NCBI GenBank assembly: GCA_946221915.1
Contig: CAMIKG010000008.1
Coordinates: 58,640-122,639 of the forward strand
Source: an uncultured Erwinia sp.
GTDB lineage: Bacteria > Pseudomonadota > Gammaproteobacteria > Enterobacterales > Enterobacteriaceae
DNA: 64,000 nt
Direction: 5' to 3'
The notes below the pieces were generated by a model. The model made no database searches, was not told the origin of the DNA, and saw nothing but the letters and a program-made list of their open reading frames with translations. Every line of letters begins with the position of its first letter. Positions within the stretch are counted from its first letter, which is position 1. Positions 1 to 7,282 of the stretch are shown piece after piece. The position numbers and the translations under genes are program-made.

Positions 1-2226
1 AAGGAAGTTTGGCTCGAAGAATTCACCGCAGCTGTAGCTTTCCACGGTACACAGGCCGACTTTGCCCATGGTTTTCATCAGCGCTTTTTCCGCCGCTTTG
101 GCATAGCGTTTAAACGCCTTGTTGCCTTCTTCGCCTTCGCCATACTTCTCTTCGGCACGCATCTGCACGCCGAGCGGATAGATAGCGGACGCGCCAAAAC
201 CAAGGGTCGCAGCGATATGGTGGGAAGATATGCTCTGACCACTTTCCACGACCAGTGACACATCCAGGCGCAGACCTTCCTGCACCAGACGCTGGTTAAC
301 TGCAGAAACCACCAGCAGCATTGGCATCGCCGCATGCGTCGAGGAGATATGACGGTCAGTGATCACCGCGATACCGCCCTGTGAGCGGGCGAAATCCACT
401 ACCTGCTGCGCCAGATCGTCGATGGCCTTTTCCAGCGCGTTCGCGTTCGCGGCGCGGCTGATAATATCGGTGCCAATCACTGGCTGATACAGCATGTCAA
501 AGCGTTCGTAAGGTGCGACATCCTGCTCACGCAGACGCAGCATATCCAGGTGCGTCAGGATCGGGCTCTGCACCACAATCTGGCGGCCTTTGCTGCGTCC
601 GAGGTGCGGTTTCGCACCCAGCGCCACGCGCAGGGTCATGCCGTCCGCTTCACGGATGGAGTCCAGCGGCGGGTTGGTGACCTGGGCAAAGCGCTGTGAG
701 AAGTAGTGCGCCATGCCGCCTTCGTGGTCAGACAGCACGTTGATGGCGTTGCCGTAACCCATTGCCGAGATTTTCTCTGCGCCGGTGGTCAGCATCGGGT
801 CCATCATGAATTTGAAGCTTTCCTGGTTGTAGTAGTAAGCCACAAATCGTTGATAAGTTTTCAGGTCGCCGCTGTAGCGCAGCGGAGAACCGAGTTTTTC
901 CGCCGGCACTTCCGGCAGTTCCTGCAGGGTGACGCGCGACTGCGCCAGCAGTGCCGGATAATCTTTTTCTGCCGCCAGCTTTTCCAGCGCTTCCACGGTG
1001 GTGTAGCTGCGTTTTTCACGGTGATCGTAATAGAGCATGCCGCCCGCTTCGATACGGCCGCGACGCAGGACGCTCTCCGGCGGGAAAGCAATCTGTCCGG
1101 CTTCTGACATCGCACCGATATACTCCGCGGTTTCCACTGAGCGCAGCGGACGCAGGCCGAGACGGTCAAGACGCGCGCCAATCACTTCGCCATTGCCGAA
1201 AATCAGCGCCGCCGGACCGTCGTTCTTCTCTTCATACAGGGAGAAGTACTCCAGCATCGCGCGCACCTGTGGCGACAGCGAGTCGTCGTTTTCCCACGCG
1301 GGCGGCATCATGGAGACCACGGCGTTGATCAGGTCCAGTTCGTCTTCCATCAGACGGCTGTGAATGCTCTGGTCGAGACGCGAACTGTCGGACTGGCCTT
1401 TTGGACGCACAATCTTCTTGCCGCGCGCCAGCATCAGAGCAGCTTCCGCGATACGGTTTTTACGGTCGGTATTCAGCTCACCGTTGTGCGCCATCAGGCG
1501 GAACGGCTGCGCCATGGTGGTATGCGGGTCGGTGTTGGTAGAGAAACGGGTGTGGAAGAACAGGCCACGAACCTGGTGATCCGGATCGGTCAGATCCTTA
1601 AAGTAGGGGATCACTTCATTAGAATTCAGACGTGCTTTAAATACCTGAGTGCGCGACGACAGCGACAGCGGATACAGGCCGCCAAACTCGCTCCCGGTAA
1701 AGGCGCGAGCTTCGATATCCAGCAGAGCGCGGTAAATGCGCTTTTCCAGTGCATCCTGGTCGGCAATATCCTGCGGTGCGCTGAACACCCACTGGGCGAT
1801 AGGCAGCTGGAACTGCACTGCCGCCGGTCGTGTCACGCTGTTATCCAGCGGCATATCGCGTTTCAGCAGAATGTCGAAACCATAGGTGGCCAGCGTCTCT
1901 TCGACCAGGCGTTCGGCGTTGGCGCGCAGCGCGGCATCTTTCGGCACAAAGAAGTTACCGACGCCAAAGCGTCCGGCTTCCAGCGGCAGGCCAGTAATCT
2001 TGCGGAAGAAGCTCAGTGACAGGTCGACGTTAACCCCTGCGCCATCGCCAACACCTTCTGCTGACATACCGCCCCGGTGAGGCACGGTGCACAGGGCGCT
2101 GTGCGCCATCTGGAGAACCTCGTGGGTTTGCTCGCCATCCTTACGGGTAATAAAGCCCACGCCACAGCTATCACTGTCTTTTGATGGGTCATATAAGCCA
2201 TAAGGATACGGGTTTGGATTGGACAT
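1..2226 (-). CDS. gltB: Glutamate synthase large subunit, divergent type (partial, C-terminal part beyond the window)
   Basis: Open for 742 codons from an ATG at 2226 (preceded by AGGAGG) to the window edge. The protein is a glutamine amidotransferase-type glutamate synthase: Cys21 in DSDSCGVGF would be the N-terminal nucleophile after removal of a 20-residue propeptide. HTRFSTN and AHNGELNT are the conserved glutaminase motifs, and FAQVTNPP lies in the central domain. The enzyme transfers glutamine amide nitrogen to 2-oxoglutarate. It sits beside arcB as in E. coli, but from memory of the family it is clearly unlike E. coli GltB (which starts MLYDKSLERDNCGFGL) and closer in style to the ALC...HRGG type of other phyla. 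yhcC, which separates gltB and arcB in E. coli, is absent. Calling it the housekeeping GltB is inference; it could be a paralogue. Confidence 0.85.
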   Translation of the reverse strand, partial: MSNPNPYPYGLYDPSKDSDSCGVGFITRKDGEQTHEVLQMAHSALCTVPHRGGMSAEGVGDGAGVNVDLSLSFFRKITGLPLEAGRFGVGNFFVPKDAALRANAERLVEETLATYGFDILLKRDMPLDNSVTRPAAVQFQLPIAQWVFSAPQDIADQDALEKRIYRALLDIEARAFTGSEFGGLYPLSLSSRTQVFKARLNSNEVIPYFKDLTDPDHQVRGLFFHTRFSTNTDPHTTMAQPFRLMAHNGELNTDRKNRIAEAALMLARGKKIVRPKGQSDSSRLDQSIHSRLMEDELDLINAVVSMMPPAWENDDSLSPQVRAMLEYFSLYEEKNDGPAALIFGNGEVIGARLDRLGLRPLRSVETAEYIGAMSEAGQIAFPPESVLRRGRIEAGGMLYYDHREKRSYTTVEALEKLAAEKDYPALLAQSRVTLQELPEVPAEKLGSPLRYSGDLKTYQRFVAYYYNQESFKFMMDPMLTTGAEKISAMGYGNAINVLSDHEGGMAHYFSQRFAQVTNPPLDSIREADGMTLRVALGAKPHLGRSKGRQIVVQSPILTHLDMLRLREQDVAPYERFDMLYQPVIGTDIISRAANANALEKAIDDLAQQVVDFARSQGGIAVITDRHISSTHAAMPMLLVVSAVNQRLVQEGLRLDVSLVVESGQSISSHHIAATLGFGASAIYPLGVQMRAEEKYGEGEEGNKAFKRYAKAAEKALMKTMGKVGLCTVESYSCGEFFEPNFL

Positions 2227-2437
2227 CGAGGCCTCCTAAAAATTACTACTTTTGACTCTTCTTCTTTTGCATAGATATGCCGAGATATGGGCCCGTCAGA
2301 AAAGCTTCCAGCGGAATTCCAACTTATCGGGAAAGCGTACATAGGTCAAATACCGTTCTTTCTTATGCCTTTTTATGCTTTTTGCTGTGTATCTTTTTGT
2401 ATTTAAAGGTTTATGTGTCTTTTTTTATCGCAATTAT

Positions 2438-2453
2438 GGCAGGCGTTGCACCA
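2438..2453 (-). promoter_or_regulatory. Candidate sigma54 promoter for gltB
   Basis: On the minus strand the sequence TGGTGCAACGCCTGCC has the invariant GG-N10-GC spacing of a sigma54 -24/-12 promoter and keeps TGG and TGC. Transcription would start near 2428 and give a leader of about 200 nt before gltB. The GG-N10-GC pattern is frequent by chance, so the support comes mainly from the NtrC-like site upstream at 2498-2514. Confidence 0.4.
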
Positions 2454-2467
2454 TCATAAGTGTGAGC

Positions 2468-2514
2468 TGACTCACTATAGTGCAGCGAGCAAATGGCTGC
2501 ACCATGCTGGTGCT
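2468..2514. promoter_or_regulatory. NtrC-like binding site(s)
   Basis: 2498-2514 reads TGCACCATGCTGGTGCT, a TGCAC-N7-GTGCT dyad with the 17-bp size of the classical glnA NtrC site. 2468-2484 contains one good half (TGCACTATA on the minus strand) and a poor second half, with its centre 30 bp away, about three helical turns. Both lie upstream of the sigma54-like element at 2438-2453 with respect to gltB. Confidence 0.5.
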
Positions 2515-2696
2515 GACAGCCATTTCAGCATAATGTGCTGCCATTAGTGGTTTAACCGCGGGATGAATCTGTTTTTTGCCCTGTCACATATTTGCATTAA
2601 ATAGCAGGCAGTCATTAGTAAAACTAATTATGATTGGCGTGACTAAATCGTCAATAAAGATGAATTGTTATTCGTTTAAGTAAAAGGGAACTGGAT

Positions 2697-2712
2697 GGCG
2701 AAACACAAGCCA
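2697..2712 (-). promoter_or_regulatory. Candidate sigma54 promoter, upstream
   Basis: The minus strand reads TGGCTTGTGTTTCGCC: TGGC, a purine at position 7, and GC at the correct GG-N10-GC spacing. Its start point would be near 2686, placing the three NtrC-like sites at 2842-2901 about 160-210 bp upstream, a normal enhancer distance. The same spot also shows GG-N10-GC on the plus strand (2696-2711), so direction is not settled. Confidence 0.35.
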
Positions 2713-2733
2713 TCACATTGAAAAGAATCATCA

Positions 2734-2768
2734 CTGGAGGAGCGCCTTAGATGAAGGCGGCCCTCCAG
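2734..2768 (+). promoter_or_regulatory. Hairpin that masks a ribosome-binding site
   Basis: CTGGAGG (2734-2740) pairs with CCTCCAG (2762-2768) and an inner GCGCCTT pairs with AAGGCGG or AAGGCGC-like bases around a short AGATG loop. The left arm contains the Shine-Dalgarno GGAGG and the loop contains the ATG of the micro-ORF at 2751. No T-run follows on either strand, so it is not an ordinary terminator. Confidence 0.6.
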
Positions 2769-2819
2769 ATTATGCGGTTAATAAAATTAGTCAATACCTT
2801 TGCTGGGGAAAATGCATGA
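2751..2819 (+). CDS. Candidate 22-residue microprotein
   Basis: ATG at 2751 opens 22 codons ending in TGA at 2817-2819; the product starts MKAALQIMRLIKLVNTF. A strong GGAGGAG lies 8 nt before the start. The middle of the peptide (LQIMRLIKLV) could form a short amphipathic or membrane-seeking helix. Ribosome-binding site and start codon are both enclosed in the hairpin at 2734-2768, so translation would need the hairpin to open. I recognise no homologue. It may be a regulatory leader peptide, a small toxin-like peptide, or chance; comparison with related genomes would decide. Confidence 0.3.
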   Translation: MKAALQIMRLIKLVNTFAGENA

Positions 2820-2841
2820 AAGCCGCGCCAGTCGGGGCTTT

Positions 2842-2901
2842 CGCACCATTATGGCGCGCGTTCGCACTATTTTGGCGCGCGTTTCGCACCTCTTTGGTGC
2901 G
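2842..2901. promoter_or_regulatory. Three phased NtrC-like binding sites
   Basis: Three 17-bp dyads start at 2842, 2863 and 2885: CGCACCATTATGGCGCG, CGCACTATTTTGGCGCG and CGCACCTCTTTGGTGCG. Each follows the CGCAC-N7-GYGCG arrangement, close to the NtrC consensus TGCAC-N7-GTGCA. Spacing is 21 and 22 bp, two helical turns, so all face the same side. They lie 80 bp before arcB and over 600 bp before gltB. I infer an enhancer for a sigma54 promoter, most likely leftward. Confidence 0.55.
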
Positions 2902-2981
2902 TAATTTCTCTTGCTGATGTCGATCCGCGTAATAATTGAAAGTGCGATATGATGGGGGTATCGATCGGTAAGGAAGCGGTT

Positions 2982-5321
2982 ATGAAACAAATTCGTTTAT
3001 TAGCGCAGTACTACGTTGATTTGATGGTGAAGCTGGGGCTGGTGCGTTTTTCCCTGTTACTGGCTTCGGCGCTGGTGGTGCTGGCGATGATTGTGCAGAT
3101 GGCGGTGACCATGCTGCTGCGTGGCCACGTTGAAAGCATCGATATGGTGCGCTCGGTCTTCTTTGGGCTGCTGATCACGCCATGGGCGGTTTATTTCCTC
3201 TCGGTGGTGGTGGAGCAGCTGGAAGAGTCACGCCAGCGGCTGGCGCGGCTGGTGGATAAGCTGGAAGAGATGCGTCATCGCGACCTCGCCCTGAACCAGC
3301 AGATGCAGGAGACCATCAGCCGGCTGAACCAGGAGATTGCTGACCGTATTAAAGCCGAAGAGGCGCGCCTGATGGTCATGGCGAAGCTGAAAGAAGAGAT
3401 GGCGCGGCGTGAACAGGCGCAAATCGAACTGGAACAGCAATCCTCTTTCCTGCGCTCCTTCCTTGATGCTTCCCCCGATTTGGTGTTCTACCGCAATATC
3501 GATCAGCAATTTTCCGGTTGTAACCGCGCTATGGAGCTGCTGACCGGCAAAAGTGAGAAGCAGCTGATCGGCCTGACGCCGCAGGATGTTTATGATGAAG
3601 AGGCGGCGACCAAGGTGCTGGAAACCGATGAGAAAGTGTTCCGCCATAACGTCTCGCTCACCTATGAGCAGTGGCTGCAATATCCCGATGGACGCAAAGC
3701 CTGCTTCGAGATCCGTAAAGTGCCTTATTATGACCGCGTCGGCAAACGCAGCGGCCTGATGGGCTTTGGCCGCGATATTACCGAACGTAAGCGCTACCAG
3801 GATGCACTGGAGAACGCCAGCCGTGAGAAGACCACCTTTATCTCGACCATCAGCCACGAGCTGCGTACGCCGCTGAATGGCATAGTTGGCCTGAGCCGCA
3901 TTCTGCTCGATACCGATCTGAATCAGGAGCAGCTGAAATATCTGAAGACCATTCATGTTTCCGCGATTACGCTCGGCAACATCTTTAATGACGTGATTGA
4001 GATGGACAAAATCGAGCGGCGCAAAGTTCAGCTGGATAACCAGCCGCTCGATTTCACCGGCTTTATCGCCGATCTGGAGAACCTGTCCGGCCTGCTGGCG
4101 CAGCCGAAAGGTCTGCAGTTTGTCATGCAGCCTGAGCTGCCACTGCCGGATAAAATTGTGGCGGATGGTACGCGTTTACGACAAATCCTGTGGAATCTGA
4201 TTGGTAATGCCGTGAAATTTACCCAGCAGGGGAAAATTGTGGTGCGCGTGCACTACCAGCCGGAGAGCGAACGCCTGCGCTTTGAGGTGCAGGATTCCGG
4301 CATGGGCATCCCACAGGATGAGCAGGAAAAAATCTTCGCCATGTATTATCAGGTCAAGGATCAGCATGGCGGCAAGCCTGCGACCGGAACGGGTATCGGG
4401 CTGGCGGTGTCACGCCGTCTGGCGCAAAACATGGGGGGCGACATCACGGTGAATAGTGCGCCAGGCCAGGGTTCCTGCTTTACGGTGGAGATCAGCGCGC
4501 CACAGGTTGTGGAGGAAGTGACCGATACCCTGCCGGAAGATGAACTGCCGTTACCGGCTCTGCATGTGCTGCTGGTAGAAGATATCGAGCTGAATGTGGT
4601 GGTGGCGCGTTCGGTGCTGGAGAAGCTGGGCAACAGCGTGGAAGTGGCCATGACTGGCGCTGAAGCGCTGGAGATGTTTGATCCTGAGGAGTTCGACCTG
4701 GTGCTGCTGGATATCCAGCTGCCCGATATGACCGGGCTGGATGTGGCGCGCGCCATTCACCAGCGCTTTGCCGGACAGCATCTGCCGCCGCTGGTGGCGC
4801 TGACCGCCAATGTGCTGAAAGATAAACGTGAGTACCTTGATGCCGGTATGGAGGATGTGCTGAGCAAGCCGCTGGCGGTGCCTGCGCTGACCGCGATGAT
4901 TAAAAAGTACTGGGACTGGGAAGCGGACGATCATCATGAGGAGAGCGACGCGGTGGACAGCGAAAAACTGGCTTTACTGGATATTCCGATGCTGGAGCAG
5001 TACCTCGAACTGGTCGGTCCCTCACTGATCCATCAGAGCCTGGAGATGTTTGAGCAAATGATGCCGGGTTATCTGGCGGTGCTGGATTCAAATATGATGG
5101 CGCGTGACCAGAAAGGCATTGCCGAAGAGGGGCATAAAATTAAAGGGGCGGCGGGTTCGGTAGGCCTGCAGCATCTGCAGCAACTGGCGAAGCAGATTCA
5201 GAGTCCTGAGTTACCGGCCTGGTGGGATAACGTGCAGGAGTGGATCGACGAGCTGAAACAGGAGTGGCGTCATGATGTCAACGTGTTGCGTGAGTGGGTT
5301 CTGGATGCTGAAAAAAAATGA
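2982..5321 (+). CDS. arcB: Aerobic respiration control sensor kinase ArcB
   Basis: Tripartite inner-membrane hybrid histidine kinase that reads quinone redox state and phosphorylates ArcA. The ATG at 2982 (MKQIRLLAQYY) follows AAGGAAG and gives 779 residues, matching the 778 of E. coli; an ATG 33 bp earlier is less likely. Two membrane helices (about 20-80) are followed by a coiled coil, a PAS domain (about 150-270), the kinase core with His292 in STISHELRTPLNG, a receiver with Asp577 in LLDIQLPD, and an HPt domain with His718 in GHKIKGAAGS. All phosphorelay residues are present. The stop codon overlaps the terminator hairpin of the convergent sRNA ArcZ. Downstream neighbours elbB and mtgA keep the E. 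coli order. Confidence 0.97.
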   Translation: MKQIRLLAQYYVDLMVKLGLVRFSLLLASALVVLAMIVQMAVTMLLRGHVESIDMVRSVFFGLLITPWAVYFLSVVVEQLEESRQRLARLVDKLEEMRHRDLALNQQMQETISRLNQEIADRIKAEEARLMVMAKLKEEMARREQAQIELEQQSSFLRSFLDASPDLVFYRNIDQQFSGCNRAMELLTGKSEKQLIGLTPQDVYDEEAATKVLETDEKVFRHNVSLTYEQWLQYPDGRKACFEIRKVPYYDRVGKRSGLMGFGRDITERKRYQDALENASREKTTFISTISHELRTPLNGIVGLSRILLDTDLNQEQLKYLKTIHVSAITLGNIFNDVIEMDKIERRKVQLDNQPLDFTGFIADLENLSGLLAQPKGLQFVMQPELPLPDKIVADGTRLRQILWNLIGNAVKFTQQGKIVVRVHYQPESERLRFEVQDSGMGIPQDEQEKIFAMYYQVKDQHGGKPATGTGIGLAVSRRLAQNMGGDITVNSAPGQGSCFTVEISAPQVVEEVTDTLPEDELPLPALHVLLVEDIELNVVVARSVLEKLGNSVEVAMTGAEALEMFDPEEFDLVLLDIQLPDMTGLDVARAIHQRFAGQHLPPLVALTANVLKDKREYLDAGMEDVLSKPLAVPALTAMIKKYWDWEADDHHEESDAVDSEKLALLDIPMLEQYLELVGPSLIHQSLEMFEQMMPGYLAVLDSNMMARDQKGIAEEGHKIKGAAGSVGLQHLQQLAKQIQSPELPAWWDNVQEWIDELKQEWRHDVNVLREWVLDAEKK

Positions 5322-5430
5322 CCCCGGTTTGGACCGGGGTGCGCGAATACTGCGCCAACACCAGGGAAATCGTTGTCTGCGCATTTATCATCATTGGAAT
5401 GCTCGGTGCCCAGACTTTGGTATTGGTAAC
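5311..5430 (-). ncRNA. arcZ: ArcZ small RNA
   Basis: The minus strand from about 5371 to 5311 reproduces the processed 3' part of E. coli ArcZ: GATTTCCCTGGTGTTGGCGC, the CAGTATTCGCGC segment, then a CCCCGG hairpin (5321-5340) ending in eight T. This conserved part holds the seed that pairs with rpoS and other targets with Hfq. The 5' half is diverged; the start is approximate (5415-5434), with a weak TTGCTA / TACCAA promoter at 5450-5423. Position at the 3' end of arcB on the opposite strand is the same as in E. coli, where ArcA represses ArcZ. The T-run exists only on this strand, so the hairpin is primarily the ArcZ terminator. Confidence 0.93.
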
Positions 5431-5555
5431 GCTCAGAAACACCTTAGCAAATCCTGGATAAGTTTTAACAAGATTCATTAAAATGTGTGATGTAGAGCAG
5501 CGTTTAAATACAGCAAACATTAATTTGCTAACACAGTCAAGTAGGGAATGAAACT

Positions 5556-6209
5556 ATGCGCAGCATTGGTGTAATTTTAAGCGGCTGTGGAGTTTATGAT
5601 GGCAGCGAAGTTTACGAGACAGTTCTGACGTTACTGGCAATTGAGCGAGCGGGTGCAAAAGCGTTTTGCTTTGCTCCGGATAAGTCGCAAGTTACTGTTA
5701 TTAATCATATTACTGGCGAGGAAATGACTGAGTCGCGTAATGTGCTGGTGGAATCAGCCCGCCTCGTCAGAGGAAAAGTTTTACCTATTGATCAGGCTGA
5801 TTCCGTTCAGCTTGATGCACTGATCGTACCAGGTGGTTTTGGCGTCGCGCATCACCTCAGCAGCTTCGCTACGGCCGGAGAAAACTGTGTTATTGATGAA
5901 AATCTGCAACAGCTGACCCGTGAAATTTATAAGCAGGGTAAACCAATTGGCTTTATTTGTGTTGCGCCAGCGTTAATCCCAAGACTGCTGAATGCCCCCG
6001 TACGGGTGACAACAGGAACCGACGCCGACTATGCGGAAACGATTGAGGCGATGGGGGGAATTCATGTGTCCTGTCCGGTGGACGATATCGTCGTTGATGA
6101 AGAGCACAGAGTGGTCACCACGCCAGCGTATATGCTGGCGCGTTCGATTCCGGAAGCGGCTGACGGCATCGACAAGCTGGTGAAACGCGTGGTGGATATG
6201 ATGGTATGA
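5556..6209 (+). CDS. elbB: ElbB, DJ-1/PfpI-like glyoxalase family protein
   Basis: A 217-residue cytosolic protein of the DJ-1/PfpI superfamily, alignable end to end with E. coli ElbB (isoprenoid biosynthesis protein with amidotransferase-like domain, weak glyoxalase III activity reported). IGVILSGCGVYDGSE opens the fold, and Cys135 in GFICVAPA is the nucleophile-elbow cysteine. The physiological substrate is not established. The last four bases ATGA overlap the start of mtgA, so the two are translationally coupled. ArcZ lies just upstream on the other strand. Confidence 0.93.
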   Translation: MRSIGVILSGCGVYDGSEVYETVLTLLAIERAGAKAFCFAPDKSQVTVINHITGEEMTESRNVLVESARLVRGKVLPIDQADSVQLDALIVPGGFGVAHHLSSFATAGENCVIDENLQQLTREIYKQGKPIGFICVAPALIPRLLNAPVRVTTGTDADYAETIEAMGGIHVSCPVDDIVVDEEHRVVTTPAYMLARSIPEAADGIDKLVKRVVDMMV

Positions 6210-6931
6210 GACGACGTAAAGGAAGCTTTCTGCAACGGATGAAATTCTGGCTGTTACGTGCACTGCTGCTGGTGATAGGCGTCTGGAGCACCGGGATCAT
6301 TATCTTTGCTTTTCTGCCGGTGCCGTTCTCAGCAGTGATGGTGGAGCGCCAGATTGGTGCCTGGCTACGCGGCGATTTTAGCTACGTTGCGCATTCTGAC
6401 TGGGTGGGGATGGATGAGATTTCACCGTGGATGCCGCTGGCGGTGATCGCGGCCGAAGATCAGAAGTTTCCTGAGCACTGGGGTTTTGATACGGATGCGA
6501 TTGCCGCTGCACTGGATCATAACCAGCGTTCAAACCGCGTGCGCGGTGCTTCGACGTTATCGCAGCAAACAGCCAAGAATGTTTTCCTGTGGGATGGTCG
6601 CAGCTGGCTGCGTAAAGGGCTGGAAGCCGGACTGACGGTGGGCATCGAAGTGGTGTGGACGAAACGGCGTATCCTGACGGTCTATCTTAACGTGGCCGAG
6701 TTTGGTGAAGGGGTATTTGGCGTCGAAGAAGCCGCGCAGCGCTATTTCCATAAACCGGCTTCACGCTTAACCCAGTCTGAAGCTGCACTGCTGGCAGCAG
6801 TGTTGCCGAGTCCGCTGCGTTACAAAGCGAGTGCGCCATCGGGCTATGTGCGCCAGCGGCAGCAGTGGGTGCTGCGGCAGATGCGTCAGCTGGGCGGTGA
6901 GGCGTTTTTACGTGAGCATAAGCTGGATTGA
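6206..6931 (+). CDS. mtgA: Monofunctional biosynthetic peptidoglycan transglycosylase
   Basis: GT51 glycosyltransferase that polymerises lipid II into glycan strands at the periplasmic face of the inner membrane. It has 241 residues (E. coli 242): one N-terminal membrane helix (about 15-37), then the GT51 domain with the catalytic Glu84 in AAEDQKFPEH, and the RGASTLSQQTAKN and KRRILTVYLN motifs. There is no transpeptidase domain, as expected for MtgA. It starts inside the elbB stop codon (4-nt overlap). Confidence 0.96.
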   Translation: MRRRKGSFLQRMKFWLLRALLLVIGVWSTGIIIFAFLPVPFSAVMVERQIGAWLRGDFSYVAHSDWVGMDEISPWMPLAVIAAEDQKFPEHWGFDTDAIAAALDHNQRSNRVRGASTLSQQTAKNVFLWDGRSWLRKGLEAGLTVGIEVVWTKRRILTVYLNVAEFGEGVFGVEEAAQRYFHKPASRLTQSEAALLAAVLPSPLRYKASAPSGYVRQRQQWVLRQMRQLGGEAFLREHKLD

Positions 6932-7009
6932 TAGCCTTATGACGCCGGTGCGCCGTATGGCTGGTTTCAATCGCGGCGGGACGTTGTCAGCAGCCAGAGT
7001 ATCGTAGCG

Positions 7010-7282
7010 TTAGTCTTCGTCGAAACCAGCCTCAAACAGCTCAATCACCGCCGCCAGCGCCTGCTGTTCCTGCGCTCCGCTGGCTTCAATCTCAATCTGC
7101 CCGCCCTGTGCGGAATCCAGCATCAGCAGCGCAATCACGCTGCTGGCTTCCGCCTCGGTGCCCGCTTCGTTACGCAGCAGCACTTCCGCATCAAAGCTTT
7201 GCACCAGTTCAAACAACTTCATCGCCGGGCGCGCATGCATGCCCAGCTTGTTTTTGATCTCGACAGTCTGCTTTACGGTCAT
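7010..7282 (-). CDS. npr: Nitrogen phosphotransferase HPr-like carrier NPr
   Basis: A 90-residue HPr-fold phosphocarrier that passes phosphate from EI-Ntr (PtsP) to EIIA-Ntr (PtsN). His16 in NKLGMHARPA is the phosphorylated residue, and the C-terminal region is acidic. It is last in the leftward run from yrbG; its start overlaps the end of rapZ by 4 nt. The preserved pairing with ptsN, rapZ and rpoN is typical for Enterobacterales. Confidence 0.96.
   Translation of the reverse strand: MTVKQTVEIKNKLGMHARPAMKLFELVQSFDAEVLLRNEAGTEAEASSVIALLMLDSAQGGQIEIEASGAQEQQALAAVIELFEAGFDED

Larger units (their letters stand above)
2227..2981. other. 755-bp intergenic regulatory region between gltB and arcB
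   Basis: In E. coli this gap holds yhcC; no trace of it is visible here. What I see, from left to right: an AT-rich stretch (about 2340-2430) that would be the gltB leader, a sigma54-like element at 2438-2453, two NtrC-like 17-mers at 2468-2484 and 2498-2514, another sigma54-like element at 2697-2712, a hairpin with a 22-codon ORF (2734-2819), three NtrC-like sites at 2842-2901, and the arcB promoter and leader. Each is listed separately. Confidence 0.8.

Noticed and set aside
706..2019. Long plus-strand open frames opposite gltB
   Set aside because: They are antisense reflections of the GC-rich third codon positions of gltB and lack ribosome-binding sites and recognisable domains.
2470..2481. 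GACTCACTATAG, resembling the core of a T7 phage promoter
   Set aside because: The rest of the T7 consensus is missing and no phage genes are present; it is better explained as part of an NtrC-like half-site or chance.
2874..2889. TGGCGCGCGTTTCGCA as a rightward sigma54 promoter for arcB
   Set aside because: It has GG-N10-GC spacing but falls inside the repeated NtrC-like sites, whose composition creates the match; arcB is not known as sigma54-dependent.
3228..3956. A 242-codon minus-strand frame inside arcB
   Set aside because: Fully contained in arcB, antisense, no independent signals.
5278..5520. An 80-codon open frame on the minus strand at the end of arcB
   Set aside because: The segment is the ArcZ sRNA gene; the frame runs straight through the ArcZ terminator hairpin into arcB and has no ribosome-binding site.
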